Made by a program: the position numbers and the translations under genes. The notes below the pieces were generated by a model, which saw only the letters and a list, made by a program, of their open reading frames with translations, did not search any database and had not been told where the DNA came from. A DNA stretch of 64,000 nucleotides from Haloplanus sp. HW8-1 (GTDB taxonomy: Archaea; Halobacteriota; Halobacteria; Halobacteriales; Haloferacaceae): NCBI RefSeq assembly GCF_023703795.1, contig NZ_CP098520.1, positions 1-64,000 of the forward strand, given 5' to 3'. Positions 1-6,374 of this stretch are shown piece after piece (position 1 is the stretch's first letter; each line of letters begins with the position of its first letter).

Positions 1-43
1 AATAGGGCAGATGTCTGACGTGGTTTTAAGACTACAGGCTTCT

Positions 44-62
44 CTATAGGAGACGCTATAGG
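44..62. repeat. CTATAGG repeats before parA (putative partition or operator site)
   Basis: Two direct copies of CTATAGG, 5 nt apart, lie just before the ParA start. Related palindromes occur after the operon (CCTATAGG at 1350-1357) and in front of the next gene (TAGGTATACCTA at 2415-2426, TTCTATAG near 2434). The bracketing suggests a parS-like centromere or autoregulatory operator. That role is inferred. Confidence 0.5.
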
Positions 63-71
63 ATTCCTAAA

Positions 72-938
72 ATGAGCGAGACACTACGCGCCGCCGCGTT
101 CCTCGACAAAGGCGGCACCGGGAAGACGACGACCGTCGCCCACCTCGGCGTCGCCCTCGAGGAGCTCGGTCACGAGGTCTTACTTATTGACCTCGCTGGG
201 AAGCAGGGCGATCTGGCGAAGCACTTCGGCGTTTGGGGCGATTACCAGGCGCGGATTGAGGCCGACGAGGCATGGCCGAACATCAGTACGGTCTTTGATG
301 ATGCCTGGGGAACGATCGCTGAGAAGCTGGGCGACGATACTCTGGCTGATCTCGTCGTCCCCACCGACGAAGGTCCGGATCTAATCCCGGCCCATCCCGG
401 CCTCGACACACTTGACGCTGAACTCGGGAATATCGACGATGCGCGTGAGCGCTATAGTCGTCTCGAACAGTTCCTCGACGAGTACGTCGACCCGCTCGGC
501 TATGACGTCGTCTTGGTCGACCTTCCGGGGATGACGAACAACGTCGCGTACAACGGATTGTGGGCCGCCCGCCACGTCATCACGCCCGTCGAGATGGGGC
601 CGTTCGAGGCCGAGCAGGCCGATGCGCTACGTCGCGACCTCGGGAAGATTGCCGACAATTTCGCCGTCGATATCGATCTCGCGCTCGTACTTCCGAACAA
701 GGTCGATACCCGAACGAATCTCGCCGAGGAGTACTTGGACGCGTTTGAGTCGGAGTATCCGGACGCTATCGCACCCGACTACATCCCGTATTCACAAGAC
801 ATTCGAAACGCTGCGGACCGAGGCCAGACTGCGTTTGCGCTCGAAGAGCCGTCGACGACAGCACGCCGGGCCCGTGAGGCGTATCTTGCTGCCGCTGAAA
901 CGCTTGTCGAACGGCTCGGAGGTGAACACCATGGCTGA
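72..938 (+). CDS. ParA-family partition ATPase
   Basis: This 288-aa cytoplasmic P-loop ATPase of the ParA/Soj/MinD superfamily would drive segregation of a replicon. The deviant Walker A motif KGGTGKTT lies near residue 13. The Walker A' region is DLAGKQGDL near residue 40, and the Walker B-like motif VVLVDLPG near residue 147. The length is normal for small plasmid ParA proteins with no N-terminal HTH. The ATG follows CTATAGG repeats. The next gene overlaps its 3' end by 8 nt, so the two form a partition-type operon. A second, unrelated ParA pair lies at 53.9 kb. A plasmid-derived or integrated-element origin is inferred from this gene and its repeats. Confidence 0.93.
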   Translation: MSETLRAAAFLDKGGTGKTTTVAHLGVALEELGHEVLLIDLAGKQGDLAKHFGVWGDYQARIEADEAWPNISTVFDDAWGTIAEKLGDDTLADLVVPTDEGPDLIPAHPGLDTLDAELGNIDDARERYSRLEQFLDEYVDPLGYDVVLVDLPGMTNNVAYNGLWAARHVITPVEMGPFEAEQADALRRDLGKIADNFAVDIDLALVLPNKVDTRTNLAEEYLDAFESEYPDAIAPDYIPYSQDIRNAADRGQTAFALEEPSTTARRAREAYLAAAETLVERLGGEHHG

Positions 939-1320
939 AGACGACGACGATCTCGCGGCCCTTCGCGAACAGACGTCCCACGGTGACCGAATCGAAGAGG
1001 CGGCTGCCGAAGACGCGAAGCGCGATCTCGTCGAGGACATCCTCGATGAGTTGGAGGCCATCGACGCCGGCGACAAACAGAAGACCATCAGCGTGTGGGA
1101 CGGGCCTCTTGCGGCGTTCATTCGTGCGCTGGAGGAAAATCCTGACCGCTTGGAGGAAGTCGGCCACGCGCTTCAGCGGCAGCTAGATATCGAGGAGGGT
1201 GACGTTGACCGGAGTGAAATCCTCCGCCTTGCCCTCCGCCTTGGATTCCAGGAAGCTGCTCCCAAGGAGTTCGAAGCGGTTCGCGAAGCGGCCCGGAAAC
1301 AGGCGACAAAGGGTCTCTAG
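931..1320 (+). CDS. Acidic ParA-partner protein (putative ParB-like/CopG-like)
   Basis: This 129-aa protein starts at an ATG within the last codons of parA, which indicates translational coupling. The N-terminal half is very acidic. The C-terminal part (about residues 90-125, with DVDRSEILRLALRLGFQEA) looks like a short helical DNA-binding region reminiscent of ribbon-helix-helix antitoxin or partition adaptors. No ParB nuclease-like motif is visible. By position it should be the site-specific adaptor that links the flanking CTATAGG repeats to ParA. That role is inferred from context and not from a recognised domain. Confidence 0.75.
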   Translation: MAEDDDDLAALREQTSHGDRIEEAAAEDAKRDLVEDILDELEAIDAGDKQKTISVWDGPLAAFIRALEENPDRLEEVGHALQRQLDIEEGDVDRSEILRLALRLGFQEAAPKEFEAVREAARKQATKGL

Positions 1321-1349
1321 AGTTCCCTATGGTTTTAGCAATAGTAATT

Positions 1350-1357
1350 CCTATAGG
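1350..1357. repeat. CCTATAGG palindrome downstream of the parA operon
   Basis: An 8-bp perfect palindrome, 30 bp after the partner-gene stop. It matches the half sites upstream of parA, so the operon is bracketed by the same motif. Confidence 0.45.
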
Positions 1358-1389
1358 ACAAACTTTGGATCTACCGCTAAGGTCACTAC

Positions 1390-2340
1390 CTAGACCACTC
1401 CGTACTGCTCTTTGAGTGCTTCGTACTCCGTTCGACTCGGCAAATAAATTCCATCTGCGGCTGGTGGCTCGTTTTCACCAGCTAAGTACCGATACATATC
1501 TGAGATAGTATCCGCTAACCCGTACCACACTGCGACGTCCATCAGCTCCTGTTGGGCGATTGCTTCTGCCTCGATCAGTAGGAGGGAGTAACTCACTCGT
1601 CGCGATCCGCTGTCGAGGACAAGGGTATGGCAGACGATCTCGGCCGGCGTCAGCGTCTCTTCTGGGGCATACCAGAACGCGGGCTCTCCGGCGAGGAAGA
1701 ACTGTAACCCGAACTGCTCGAACCGGGCCAGGCCTGTTACTTCCCACTCTTCGGCCGCGTAGAGTGACTCTGTATCGTGCCGTTCTTGGACACGAATGAG
1801 CGCTCGGTGAGGGTCACACCATTCGACCGTGGTGCTGGGAGCGAGGTTTCGAGCGCGATTCAGGTGATCGTGAACCACGACTGCCTGGATGAATTCCAAT
1901 AGTGGTTGAATGCTGTCACTGAGTGCGTATTCCGGGCCAGCTGGGGACAACAGCGCTCGGTTCTTCAGCGGCGATAACGCCTTGTGGACGCTTTGTCGAG
2001 AGATCTCCAGCCGGTCCGCAATTGATGTGATACGGCGTGGTTCATCGAGATACCAACAGATGCGGATCGTCGCGGGAGTGAGTAGCTCCGGCCAGTCGAC
2101 GTGACTGAATTCCGCTGTGAGCTTCCGATATTGCTCGATAACGGGGTGCTCTGTGATCTGGACCACTCGCTGGTTGTGATGTCGGCGCGTTTCACGAAGG
2201 AGCCCGGTGTCGATCAGCTCGTCGAGGAGGTGGTAGATGTGGTCGCGTGTATACCCTGTGTCTGTTGCGAGCTCTTCAGGAGTCGCTTCACGGCCCGTGA
2301 TGAGTGCGTCGACGATCGTGAGTTCGCCCTTCGAGAGCAC
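1390..2340 (-). CDS. Winged-helix transcriptional regulator with C-terminal domain of unknown function
   Basis: This 316-aa protein begins with a winged helix-turn-helix (residues about 1-65, with ELATDTGYTRDHIYHLLDEL as the HTH). A second HTH-like segment lies at about 85-135 (ITSIADRLEISRQSVHKAL). The remaining 180 residues form a mixed alpha/beta region that I do not recognise. Dual wHTH proteins of this kind accompany ParA genes on haloarchaeal plasmids. The gene converges on the parA operon. Its own upstream region is AT-rich and contains palindromes related to the par repeats, which suggests shared control with the partition genes. The function is inferred to be transcriptional regulation. 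Confidence 0.75.
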   Translation of the reverse strand: MLSKGELTIVDALITGREATPEELATDTGYTRDHIYHLLDELIDTGLLRETRRHHNQRVVQITEHPVIEQYRKLTAEFSHVDWPELLTPATIRICWYLDEPRRITSIADRLEISRQSVHKALSPLKNRALLSPAGPEYALSDSIQPLLEFIQAVVVHDHLNRARNLAPSTTVEWCDPHRALIRVQERHDTESLYAAEEWEVTGLARFEQFGLQFFLAGEPAFWYAPEETLTPAEIVCHTLVLDSGSRRVSYSLLLIEAEAIAQQELMDVAVWYGLADTISDMYRYLAGENEPPAADGIYLPSRTEYEALKEQYGVV

Positions 2341-2460
2341 TGTGGAACAATATCCATGTACGCTTATAAGTGATATAGGATATAAGTTTACAAAATTGAG
2401 CCATAATTGGGCTTTAGGTATACCTATATGAATTTCTATAGCTTGTCACATTCCCTACTA
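2341..2460. promoter_or_regulatory. AT-rich regulatory region with palindromes
   Basis: This stretch holds CTTATAAG (TATA-like for the minus-strand regulator), repeated TATAAG, GATATAGG, the 12-bp palindrome TAGGTATACCTA at 2415-2426 and CTATAG. The half sites resemble those around parA, so it may bind the same partition or regulator protein. Confidence 0.45.
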
Positions 2461-2500
2461 AACACAGGCTAGAAGTTGAGGAGGGACTCTGCCGACGGAC

Positions 2501-2794
2501 TCATTTGGCCCATTGGATTGACTCCAGTCCGGAGACCTCGGCAAGTCGGTCGCTGATCTCTTCATCCGTCATCGTCGCCGTCCAGTGAAGCGTGATTTTG
2601 ACCGTGATGATCGTGGCCGAAAGCTTCGGATCGATACTGTGGAGCTCGTCAATCGTGACCGCATTCACGTCTTCCACCCGTGAGAGGCGCTCCTCGGCAT
2701 CGGTGACGAGATCACCGTCTGCGCCGCAGGGGATTCGAATCGTCACGACGGCAATTGTCGTCGAGTCTAGGTCGGTGGTATTGGATACTGCCAT
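2501..2794 (-). CDS. Small acidic protein of unknown function downstream of the TROVE gene
   Basis: This 97-aa protein is read with the ATG at 2794 that follows an AG-rich ribosome-binding-like stretch. An alternating pattern of short strands and helices (VVTIRIPCGADGDLV, then a DAEERLSRVEDV helix, then VKITLHW and a helix) suggests a small ferredoxin-like alpha/beta fold. I do not recognise a family. It lies 159 nt downstream of the TROVE/vWA gene on the same strand. It may be the last cistron of the tRNA-array/Ro60 operon or an independent gene. Nothing in the sequence shows its activity. Confidence 0.6.
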   Translation of the reverse strand: MAVSNTTDLDSTTIAVVTIRIPCGADGDLVTDAEERLSRVEDVNAVTIDELHSIDPKLSATIITVKITLHWTATMTDEEISDRLAEVSGLESIQWAK

Positions 2795-2953
2795 ATTATC
2801 ATCTCCGTTGAGGCGCGTCTCACGGGCCAGATGTTCGACAGCTGTACTCCGAGTGCACGAGGGACGGTTCGAACGCCCGTCTCGGTCGTGGCACGACCGC
2901 GTGTTTCCGAACTCCACCACTCGCGCATCCTCAAAGAAAAGATCCGAACAGGG

Positions 2954-4483
2954 CTAGGTCGGCTCGAACGCCTCGATCTCATCGATGATCTGCTTCGGAT
3001 TCTCGGAGTGTTCGATGAACGAGAGGACGTTCTCCGACCATCCCGAGATGTTGTAGACGTTCTCGTAGCCTTCTGGCGTCACCAGGTCGCCGTAGGCCGC
3101 GAGGTCGACGAGATACAGCGCGGTGTCCGCAGACACCTCGTCCCGATACGCATCGAACGCGTCCCTGACCGTCTGGGAATCGCGGGCCGTGAACGGCGTG
3201 TTGTCCCAGATCTGCATATCGGTGAAGACGACGATGCGTTCAACAGCATCCCCTCGCTCGCGGAGGTAATCGATTGCCTTCCAGCCGTTCGTCGAGTTCC
3301 CGACGTCCTCGTCGATCGCCAACACCGCCGCTTGGCGCTGCAGGACTGGCGTGTCGACGTGCATCGGAACGGTCTGGAAGTCGTCGCCGAACCCGCCGAC
3401 CTCGGCACCCTGGTCGGCCAGGATCGCACCGAACAACGCACCGATCTCCTTCAGTCGGAGCGTGCTGTTCGCGGACAGCGGCTGATCCATCGATCCCGAC
3501 AGGTCGACCGCGACAAAGGTATCGCCGAATCCGCCAGGCACCGTCTCGACCGCGACATCAATTGCGTCTTCGAGCCACTGCTCGACCGCCGGTGCCTGGA
3601 CATCCGCGTCTTGTAGCGCGGTGTAGGCCTGGTAGTACCGGAACGGGTACAGCGGCGCGTGCCGGACGGCCTCCAGGTCGAGGTGATCCACGACGGTGTC
3701 CTCCGGCACGCCGGCTTCGAGCATATTCCGGAGGTTCCGGATCGACGCGAAGATGGGCAGCGTGTACTCGTCGTCCTCGATGAGCAGTTCCCAGGCGGCT
3801 TGGGTGTTGCCGCGCTCGGAAATAACCGTCTCCCACGTGTTCGGCGCCGGCAACGGGTCGACGTCGGGATAGTCGTCAAGGCCACCACGCATGAACCGCT
3901 CGAAGAGCGCTTCCTGCTCGGCGTCGACGGGCGTGGGGTGGACGCGGTTGAAGACGTCGTGCAGCGTCACCTCGCGCCGCGACAGGTCGTACTTGCCCAG
4001 CGTGTAGGCGTCGGCCATCTCCACCAGCGCGTCCTCGATCCCGCGTCGAAGCGGCCACGGCGCAGTCCCGCCGAACAGCTGATCGTGGACCGCGAGCGCG
4101 GTGGCCGTCTCGTCCATCCGCTGGATGATCGCCGGCGCCCATTCCCGGATGAGCGACTCGGGGGAGTCGTCCTTGAACCGGTCGTCGTTGGCTGCCAGCA
4201 CGAGCAGGACCTGGGGGATGTCCCGCAGGTAGAGTTCCTGACGCGCGTACGCAGCGAGCTTCAGGACGAACTCCGGGTCCTCGTTTGCGGCGGCATCGAA
4301 CTGGCGAACGACAGCAGCGAGCTGTTCGTCATCGGTCTCGTAGAACGAGCCCTCCAGCAGCTGGTTGATCGTGCGCTTGTACAGTGCGAGTCGGGGGTCG
4401 GCAGGCTCGAACGCTTCCCCACCTTCGTAGTTGGTGGTCCGCGTTGCCTCCGCGACCGTTTGCTTTGGCGTGTTGAATTCCAT
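2954..4483 (-). CDS. TROVE (Ro60/Rsr-like) RNA-binding protein with vWA domain
   Basis: This 509-aa protein matches the length of bacterial and animal Ro60 proteins. The N-terminal 300 or so residues form the helical TROVE ring, with typical text such as FVLKLAAYARQELYLRD and RGIEDALVEMADAYTLGKYD. From about 340 a von Willebrand A domain carries an intact MIDAS: DLSGSM near residue 351, a conserved Thr in GNSTNGWKAI, and VVFTDMQIWD. Ro60 proteins bind the 3' ends of misfolded RNAs through the ring and Y RNAs on its outer face. The chosen ATG at 4483 has GGTGAG 4 nt upstream; the reading frame extends further but without an RBS. It lies 114 nt downstream of, and co-directional with, a 4-kb tRNA/tRNA-like array, so array transcripts are its likely ligands (inference). 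No RtcB ligase gene is seen nearby. Confidence 0.92.
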   Translation of the reverse strand: MEFNTPKQTVAEATRTTNYEGGEAFEPADPRLALYKRTINQLLEGSFYETDDEQLAAVVRQFDAAANEDPEFVLKLAAYARQELYLRDIPQVLLVLAANDDRFKDDSPESLIREWAPAIIQRMDETATALAVHDQLFGGTAPWPLRRGIEDALVEMADAYTLGKYDLSRREVTLHDVFNRVHPTPVDAEQEALFERFMRGGLDDYPDVDPLPAPNTWETVISERGNTQAAWELLIEDDEYTLPIFASIRNLRNMLEAGVPEDTVVDHLDLEAVRHAPLYPFRYYQAYTALQDADVQAPAVEQWLEDAIDVAVETVPGGFGDTFVAVDLSGSMDQPLSANSTLRLKEIGALFGAILADQGAEVGGFGDDFQTVPMHVDTPVLQRQAAVLAIDEDVGNSTNGWKAIDYLRERGDAVERIVVFTDMQIWDNTPFTARDSQTVRDAFDAYRDEVSADTALYLVDLAAYGDLVTPEGYENVYNISGWSENVLSFIEHSENPKQIIDEIEAFEPT

Positions 4484-4596
4484 ACTCTCACCCGGAGCCG
4501 CAACAGGCGACTCCGATGGCAGCTGCCCACACGCTCTGTGAGCAACGAGTCTCGGGAGCAAAACGTCCCGAACCAGCCTCGCATCGCTCGGCTGGA

Positions 4597-4727
4597 CGTT
4601 CCCGGCACGATTCGAACGTGCGACACCCGGCTTCGCGGGCCGGTGTCCTCGTGAGGGTCGAAGACCCGAACGAGGGCTCGTCAGAGTTCACTCTGACGGT
4701 GCTCTGTCCTGACTGAGCTACGGGAAC
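4597..4727 (-). tRNA. tRNA-like RNA with 56-nt insert (anticodon GCG, C33), last of the array
   Basis: Acceptor arm GTTCCCG/CGGGAAC pairs 7 of 7. The D-arm (GCTC/GAGC) and T-arm (GCACG-TTCGAAT-CGTGC) are perfect. The anticodon arm is CCGGC-CCGCGAA-GCCGG, reading GCG (Arg-type) but with C instead of U at position 33. Between base 26 and the anticodon stem is a 56-nt insert (4644-4699) that folds into two hairpins: CGTCAGAG-TGAA-CTCTGACG, and a stem CCTCGT/ACGAGG enclosing GGGTC-TTC-GACCC. It is either a non-canonical intron or a built-in extra domain as in Y-RNA-like tRNA mimics. It is the element nearest the TROVE gene. Confidence 0.75.
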
Positions 4728-4745
4728 ACGAGTGGCCGAACAATT

Positions 4746-4802
4746 TCTGGAGCGAACGACGGGATTCGAACCCGTAGCGTGCCATCGACGTAGCGCTCCA
4801 GA
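4746..4802 (-). tRNA. Mini tRNA-like element (T-arm on an acceptor-like stem)
   Basis: A canonical T-arm (ACGGG-TTCGAAT-CCCGT) sits on a 9-bp stem TCTGGAGCG/CGCTCCAGA with a 4-nt bulge, in only 57 nt. There is no room for D and anticodon arms. An alternative 8-bp pairing with upstream bases is possible. It is either a decayed tRNA or a deliberately minimal tRNA mimic. Confidence 0.45.
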
Positions 4803-4857
4803 TCGACGGCCACTGGCGACACGGCGACCGGAAAACTGTCGGAGCGGGACCGGTGTC

Positions 4858-4877
4858 GAGCGTCCTCTCGGACGCTC
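4858..4877 (-). other. 8-bp RNA hairpin with GNRA-type loop in the array
   Basis: GAGCGTCC pairs perfectly with GGACGCTC around a GAGA tetraloop in the minus-strand transcript, between two tRNA-like elements. Confidence 0.5.
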
Positions 4878-4904
4878 TTTGTCCGGGATGTTCTCGATGG
4901 ACTG

Positions 4905-4992
4905 CGCCACCGACAGGATTTGAACCTGCGAGTTCCTGGCGAAGCAACGCTCCGACTCGACGGTCGCCACGTGCGGTCGGGCAACCGGTGGT
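4905..4992 (-). tRNA. Degenerate tRNA-like element with defective anticodon arm
   Basis: The T-arm (GCAGG-TTCAAAT-CCTGT) is good. The acceptor ACCACCG/CGGTGGC pairs 6 of 7 with an A1.C72 mismatch, and the D-stem is TGCC/GGCG. No 5-bp/7-nt anticodon arm can be formed from the 34 nt between the D and T arms. The 5' acceptor strand can instead join a competing 9-bp stem GGTGGTGCG/CGCACCACC (4987-5046). It may be a pseudo-tRNA or a switch-like RNA. Confidence 0.45.
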
Positions 4993-5122
4993 GCGACGGG
5001 CTATGACTCCCGTTGGTGTGCTTTGCGGGCGAAGAAACGCACCACCTGGACGACCACACGCTTGGGGAAAGCCGACCGTGACAGCGTCACGGATCCGTGG
5101 CTGCCCGCTATGTCAGCCACGG
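4987..5122 (-). other. Hairpin-rich spacer in the tRNA array
   Basis: Three stable stems lie in a row: GGTGGTGCG/CGCACCACC (4987-4995 with 5038-5046), CCGTGAC-AGC-GTCACGG (5076-5092) and a 9-bp stem CCGTGGCTG/CAGCCACGG with a 10-nt loop (5095-5122). No coding potential is evident. They could be processing signals, protein-binding RNA or a free small RNA. Confidence 0.45.
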
Positions 5123-5152
5123 AAAAACGCTGTCAGGGCCAGCCTCCCCGAG

Positions 5153-5228
5153 TGCTCCCGAGGGGAATCGAACCCCTGGCCTCCACCTTGAAGAGGTGGC
5201 GTCTCTCGCCAACGGAGACTCCGGGAGC
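5153..5228 (-). tRNA. tRNA-like, Gln-type body with anticodon TTC and C33
   Basis: All stems are intact: acceptor GCTCCCG/CGGGAGC, D-arm GTCT/AGAC, anticodon stem CCACC/GGTGG, T-arm AGGGG-TTCGATT-CCCCT. The body closely matches the tRNA-Gln(TTG) at 8556-8631. The 7-nt anticodon loop is TCTTCAA, which reads TTC (Glu codons) with C at position 33 in place of the near-universal U. Whether it can decode is unclear. Confidence 0.7.
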
Positions 5229-5275
5229 GCGGTAGGGACGAAATCAAGCGCTGAGGTGCGGCGGACACCCACGGA

Positions 5276-5680
5276 TTATCGCAGGCGTTCGAAGCCCTCG
5301 AGTTGCCCGTGCGTGAACGTCACTTGATACGTGACGAGTGTATCGAGATCCTCGAAGGAGTGTTTGAGCTTGAAGCGGCCGTGGTAGTCCTCTCGTTTGA
5401 TCCAGCCGTTGTGGACTCGGTTCCGACAGCCGGCCATGCAGCGAAAATCGTCCTCGTCGACGTCGTCACGGTTCGCGTATGGCCGGTCTTCGGGAGGGAC
5501 CGCTTCGGTGTGCCACTCCTCTTCGAGGAGCCGACCGTCCGCCGTAATCCGAAATGTGGTCATAGTCGGTCGATCGATGCCTTTCGTTTGCCAGTCGACG
5601 TCCTCGGCAGGAGCAATCCCTTCGGGGTACTCTGGCAGGTGGACGTCGTCGTAGAGTTCGACTGTATCGAATAGTCCCAT
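5276..5680 (-). CDS. Small protein of virus-associated type embedded in the tRNA array
   Basis: This 134-aa protein is read from the ATG at 5680; the reading frame continues upstream through a tRNA gene, which cannot be coding. The start MGLFDTVELYDDV and the pattern of short beta-strands resemble a widespread small phage protein type whose function I do not know. A central pair CMAGC near residue 81 could hold metal only with partners elsewhere. It lies between tRNA-Met and the Gln-type tRNA-like gene and shares their orientation, so it would be translated from the same long transcript or from a processed piece. It supports a viral or mobile origin for the array. Confidence 0.65.
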   Translation of the reverse strand: MGLFDTVELYDDVHLPEYPEGIAPAEDVDWQTKGIDRPTMTTFRITADGRLLEEEWHTEAVPPEDRPYANRDDVDEDDFRCMAGCRNRVHNGWIKREDYHGRFKLKHSFEDLDTLVTYQVTFTHGQLEGFERLR

Positions 5681-5692
5681 TGTTGTCCTCCA

Positions 5693-5763
5693 TTGCGGGA
5701 CCAGGAGTCGAACCTGGGCCTCGGGGATATGAGCCCCGTGGACTGCCGTTATCCTATCCCGCA
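5693..5763 (-). tRNA. tRNA-Met (CAT)
   Basis: A regular 71-nt cloverleaf. The acceptor TGCGGGA/TCCCGCA pairs 7 of 7 with an unusual T1-A72 end. The D-arm is GGAT/GTCC. The anticodon arm is CGGGG-CTCATAT-CCCCG (CAT, U33 present), and the T-arm is CCAGG-TTCGACT-CCTGG. It could be elongator Met or, if modified, Ile2. Confidence 0.88.
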
Positions 5764-5866
5764 GCACACGATTCGGAACTCACTCATGGACATCTCTCAG
5801 TTCTCCACAGCTGTCCGTCCCTCAGTCTCGTCGGCTGGAAGTGAGAGGTCTCGGACTGTTGGAGAA

Positions 5867-5939
5867 TGCTCCACCCCGGATTCGAACCGGGGGCTCGGCC
5901 GTGAGAGGGCCGTGAGTTTGGCCGCTACTCCACTGGAGC
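5867..5939 (-). tRNA. tRNA-Glu (CTC)
   Basis: A regular 73-nt cloverleaf with acceptor GCTCCA/TGGAGC (a 7th-pair G.G mismatch), D-stem GAGT/ACTC, anticodon arm CGGCC-CTCTCAC-GGCCG (CTC) and T-arm CCCGG-TTCGAAT-CCGGG. A damaged copy of its 5' half lies at 6180-6241. Confidence 0.88.
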
Positions 5940-5972
5940 GGGTTGGCCTCTCCTTGAAAGGGTCACCGCCAG

Positions 5973-6099
5973 TGGGACGGGCAGGATTCGAACCTGCGTG
6001 TTCTCGTTACAAGTGAGATGAAGGAACTCTCACCGTCGCACCGGGTCTCCGGTGAAAACTCGGCGAGAGTGTGTGAATGCCAGGCTCTTCCACCGTCCC
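5973..6099 (-). tRNA. tRNA-Thr-like (TGT) with 55-nt insert after base 26
   Basis: The acceptor GGGACGG/CCGTCCC and T-arm GCAGG-TTCGAAT-CCTGC are perfect, and the D-stem is GAA/TTC. The likely anticodon arm is TCTCA-CTTGTAA-CGAGA (TGT, U33 present; last stem pair A.C). A 55-nt insert (6019-6073) sits between base 26 and that arm, the same place as in the 4597-4727 gene. It contains CACCGG-AGAC-CCGGTG and a second stem (GTGAGA/TCTCAC) that overlaps the anticodon arm. A segment TCTCG in the insert could also pair perfectly with CGAGA, as expected for an alternative spliced form. Confidence 0.7.
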
Positions 6100-6103
6100 G
6101 CAG

Positions 6104-6175
6104 TCTCCCCGGCACGACTCGAACGTGCGTCTCCTCCTCTACAGGGAGGCATCGTAGCCGTTAGACCACAGGGAG
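6104..6175 (-). tRNA. tRNA-Tyr (GTA)
   Basis: The acceptor CTCCCTG/CGGGGAG has the C1-G72 pair diagnostic of archaeal and eukaryotic tRNA-Tyr. The anticodon arm is CCTCC-CTGTAGA-GGAGG (GTA) and the T-arm is GCACG-TTCGAGT-CGTGC. It is regular in every arm. Confidence 0.9.
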
Positions 6176-6179
6176 AAAA

Positions 6180-6241
6180 TGTCGCCGCGAGGATTCGAAC
6201 CAAGAGGTCGGCTGTGAGTTTGGCCGCTACTCTACTGGAAC
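6180..6241 (-). pseudogene. Truncated tRNA-Glu pseudogene
   Basis: The 5' half (D-arm GAGT...ACTC with loop AGCGGCCAA) copies the tRNA-Glu at 5867-5939. About 11 nt of the anticodon arm are lost, the T-stem pairs only 3 of 5 and the acceptor 5 of 7. The 3' strand (CGGCGAC) is unlike tRNA-Glu, so it may be chimeric. It is 4 nt from tRNA-Tyr. Confidence 0.6.
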
Positions 6242-6280
6242 ACTGGCCTCGCCTGAACGGGTCATCGGCGGAAATCACTT

Positions 6281-6366
6281 CGCAGTGTCACGATTCAAAC
6301 GTGGGTCTGCTAGGTCACAGGATTTTCAACAGACAACCGAAACGGCCACATCGCGGCCGTAACAAC
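6281..6366 (-). pseudogene. Degenerate tRNA-like element, possibly Phe-type
   Basis: The T-arm CACG-TTTGAAT-CGTG is recognisable. GTCTG/CAGAC forms a 5-bp stem around a 20-nt loop that starts TTGAAA, as for a GAA anticodon with a short intron. A strong ACGGCC/GGCCGT hairpin replaces the D-arm, and no matching acceptor strand exists. Confidence 0.35.
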
Positions 6367-6374
6367 GGGGAGAA

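Noticed and set aside
4488-5160. Several overlapping frames in the tRNA region
   Set aside because: They run through tRNA arms and hairpins; Arg/Ser-rich composition not typical of halophile proteins.
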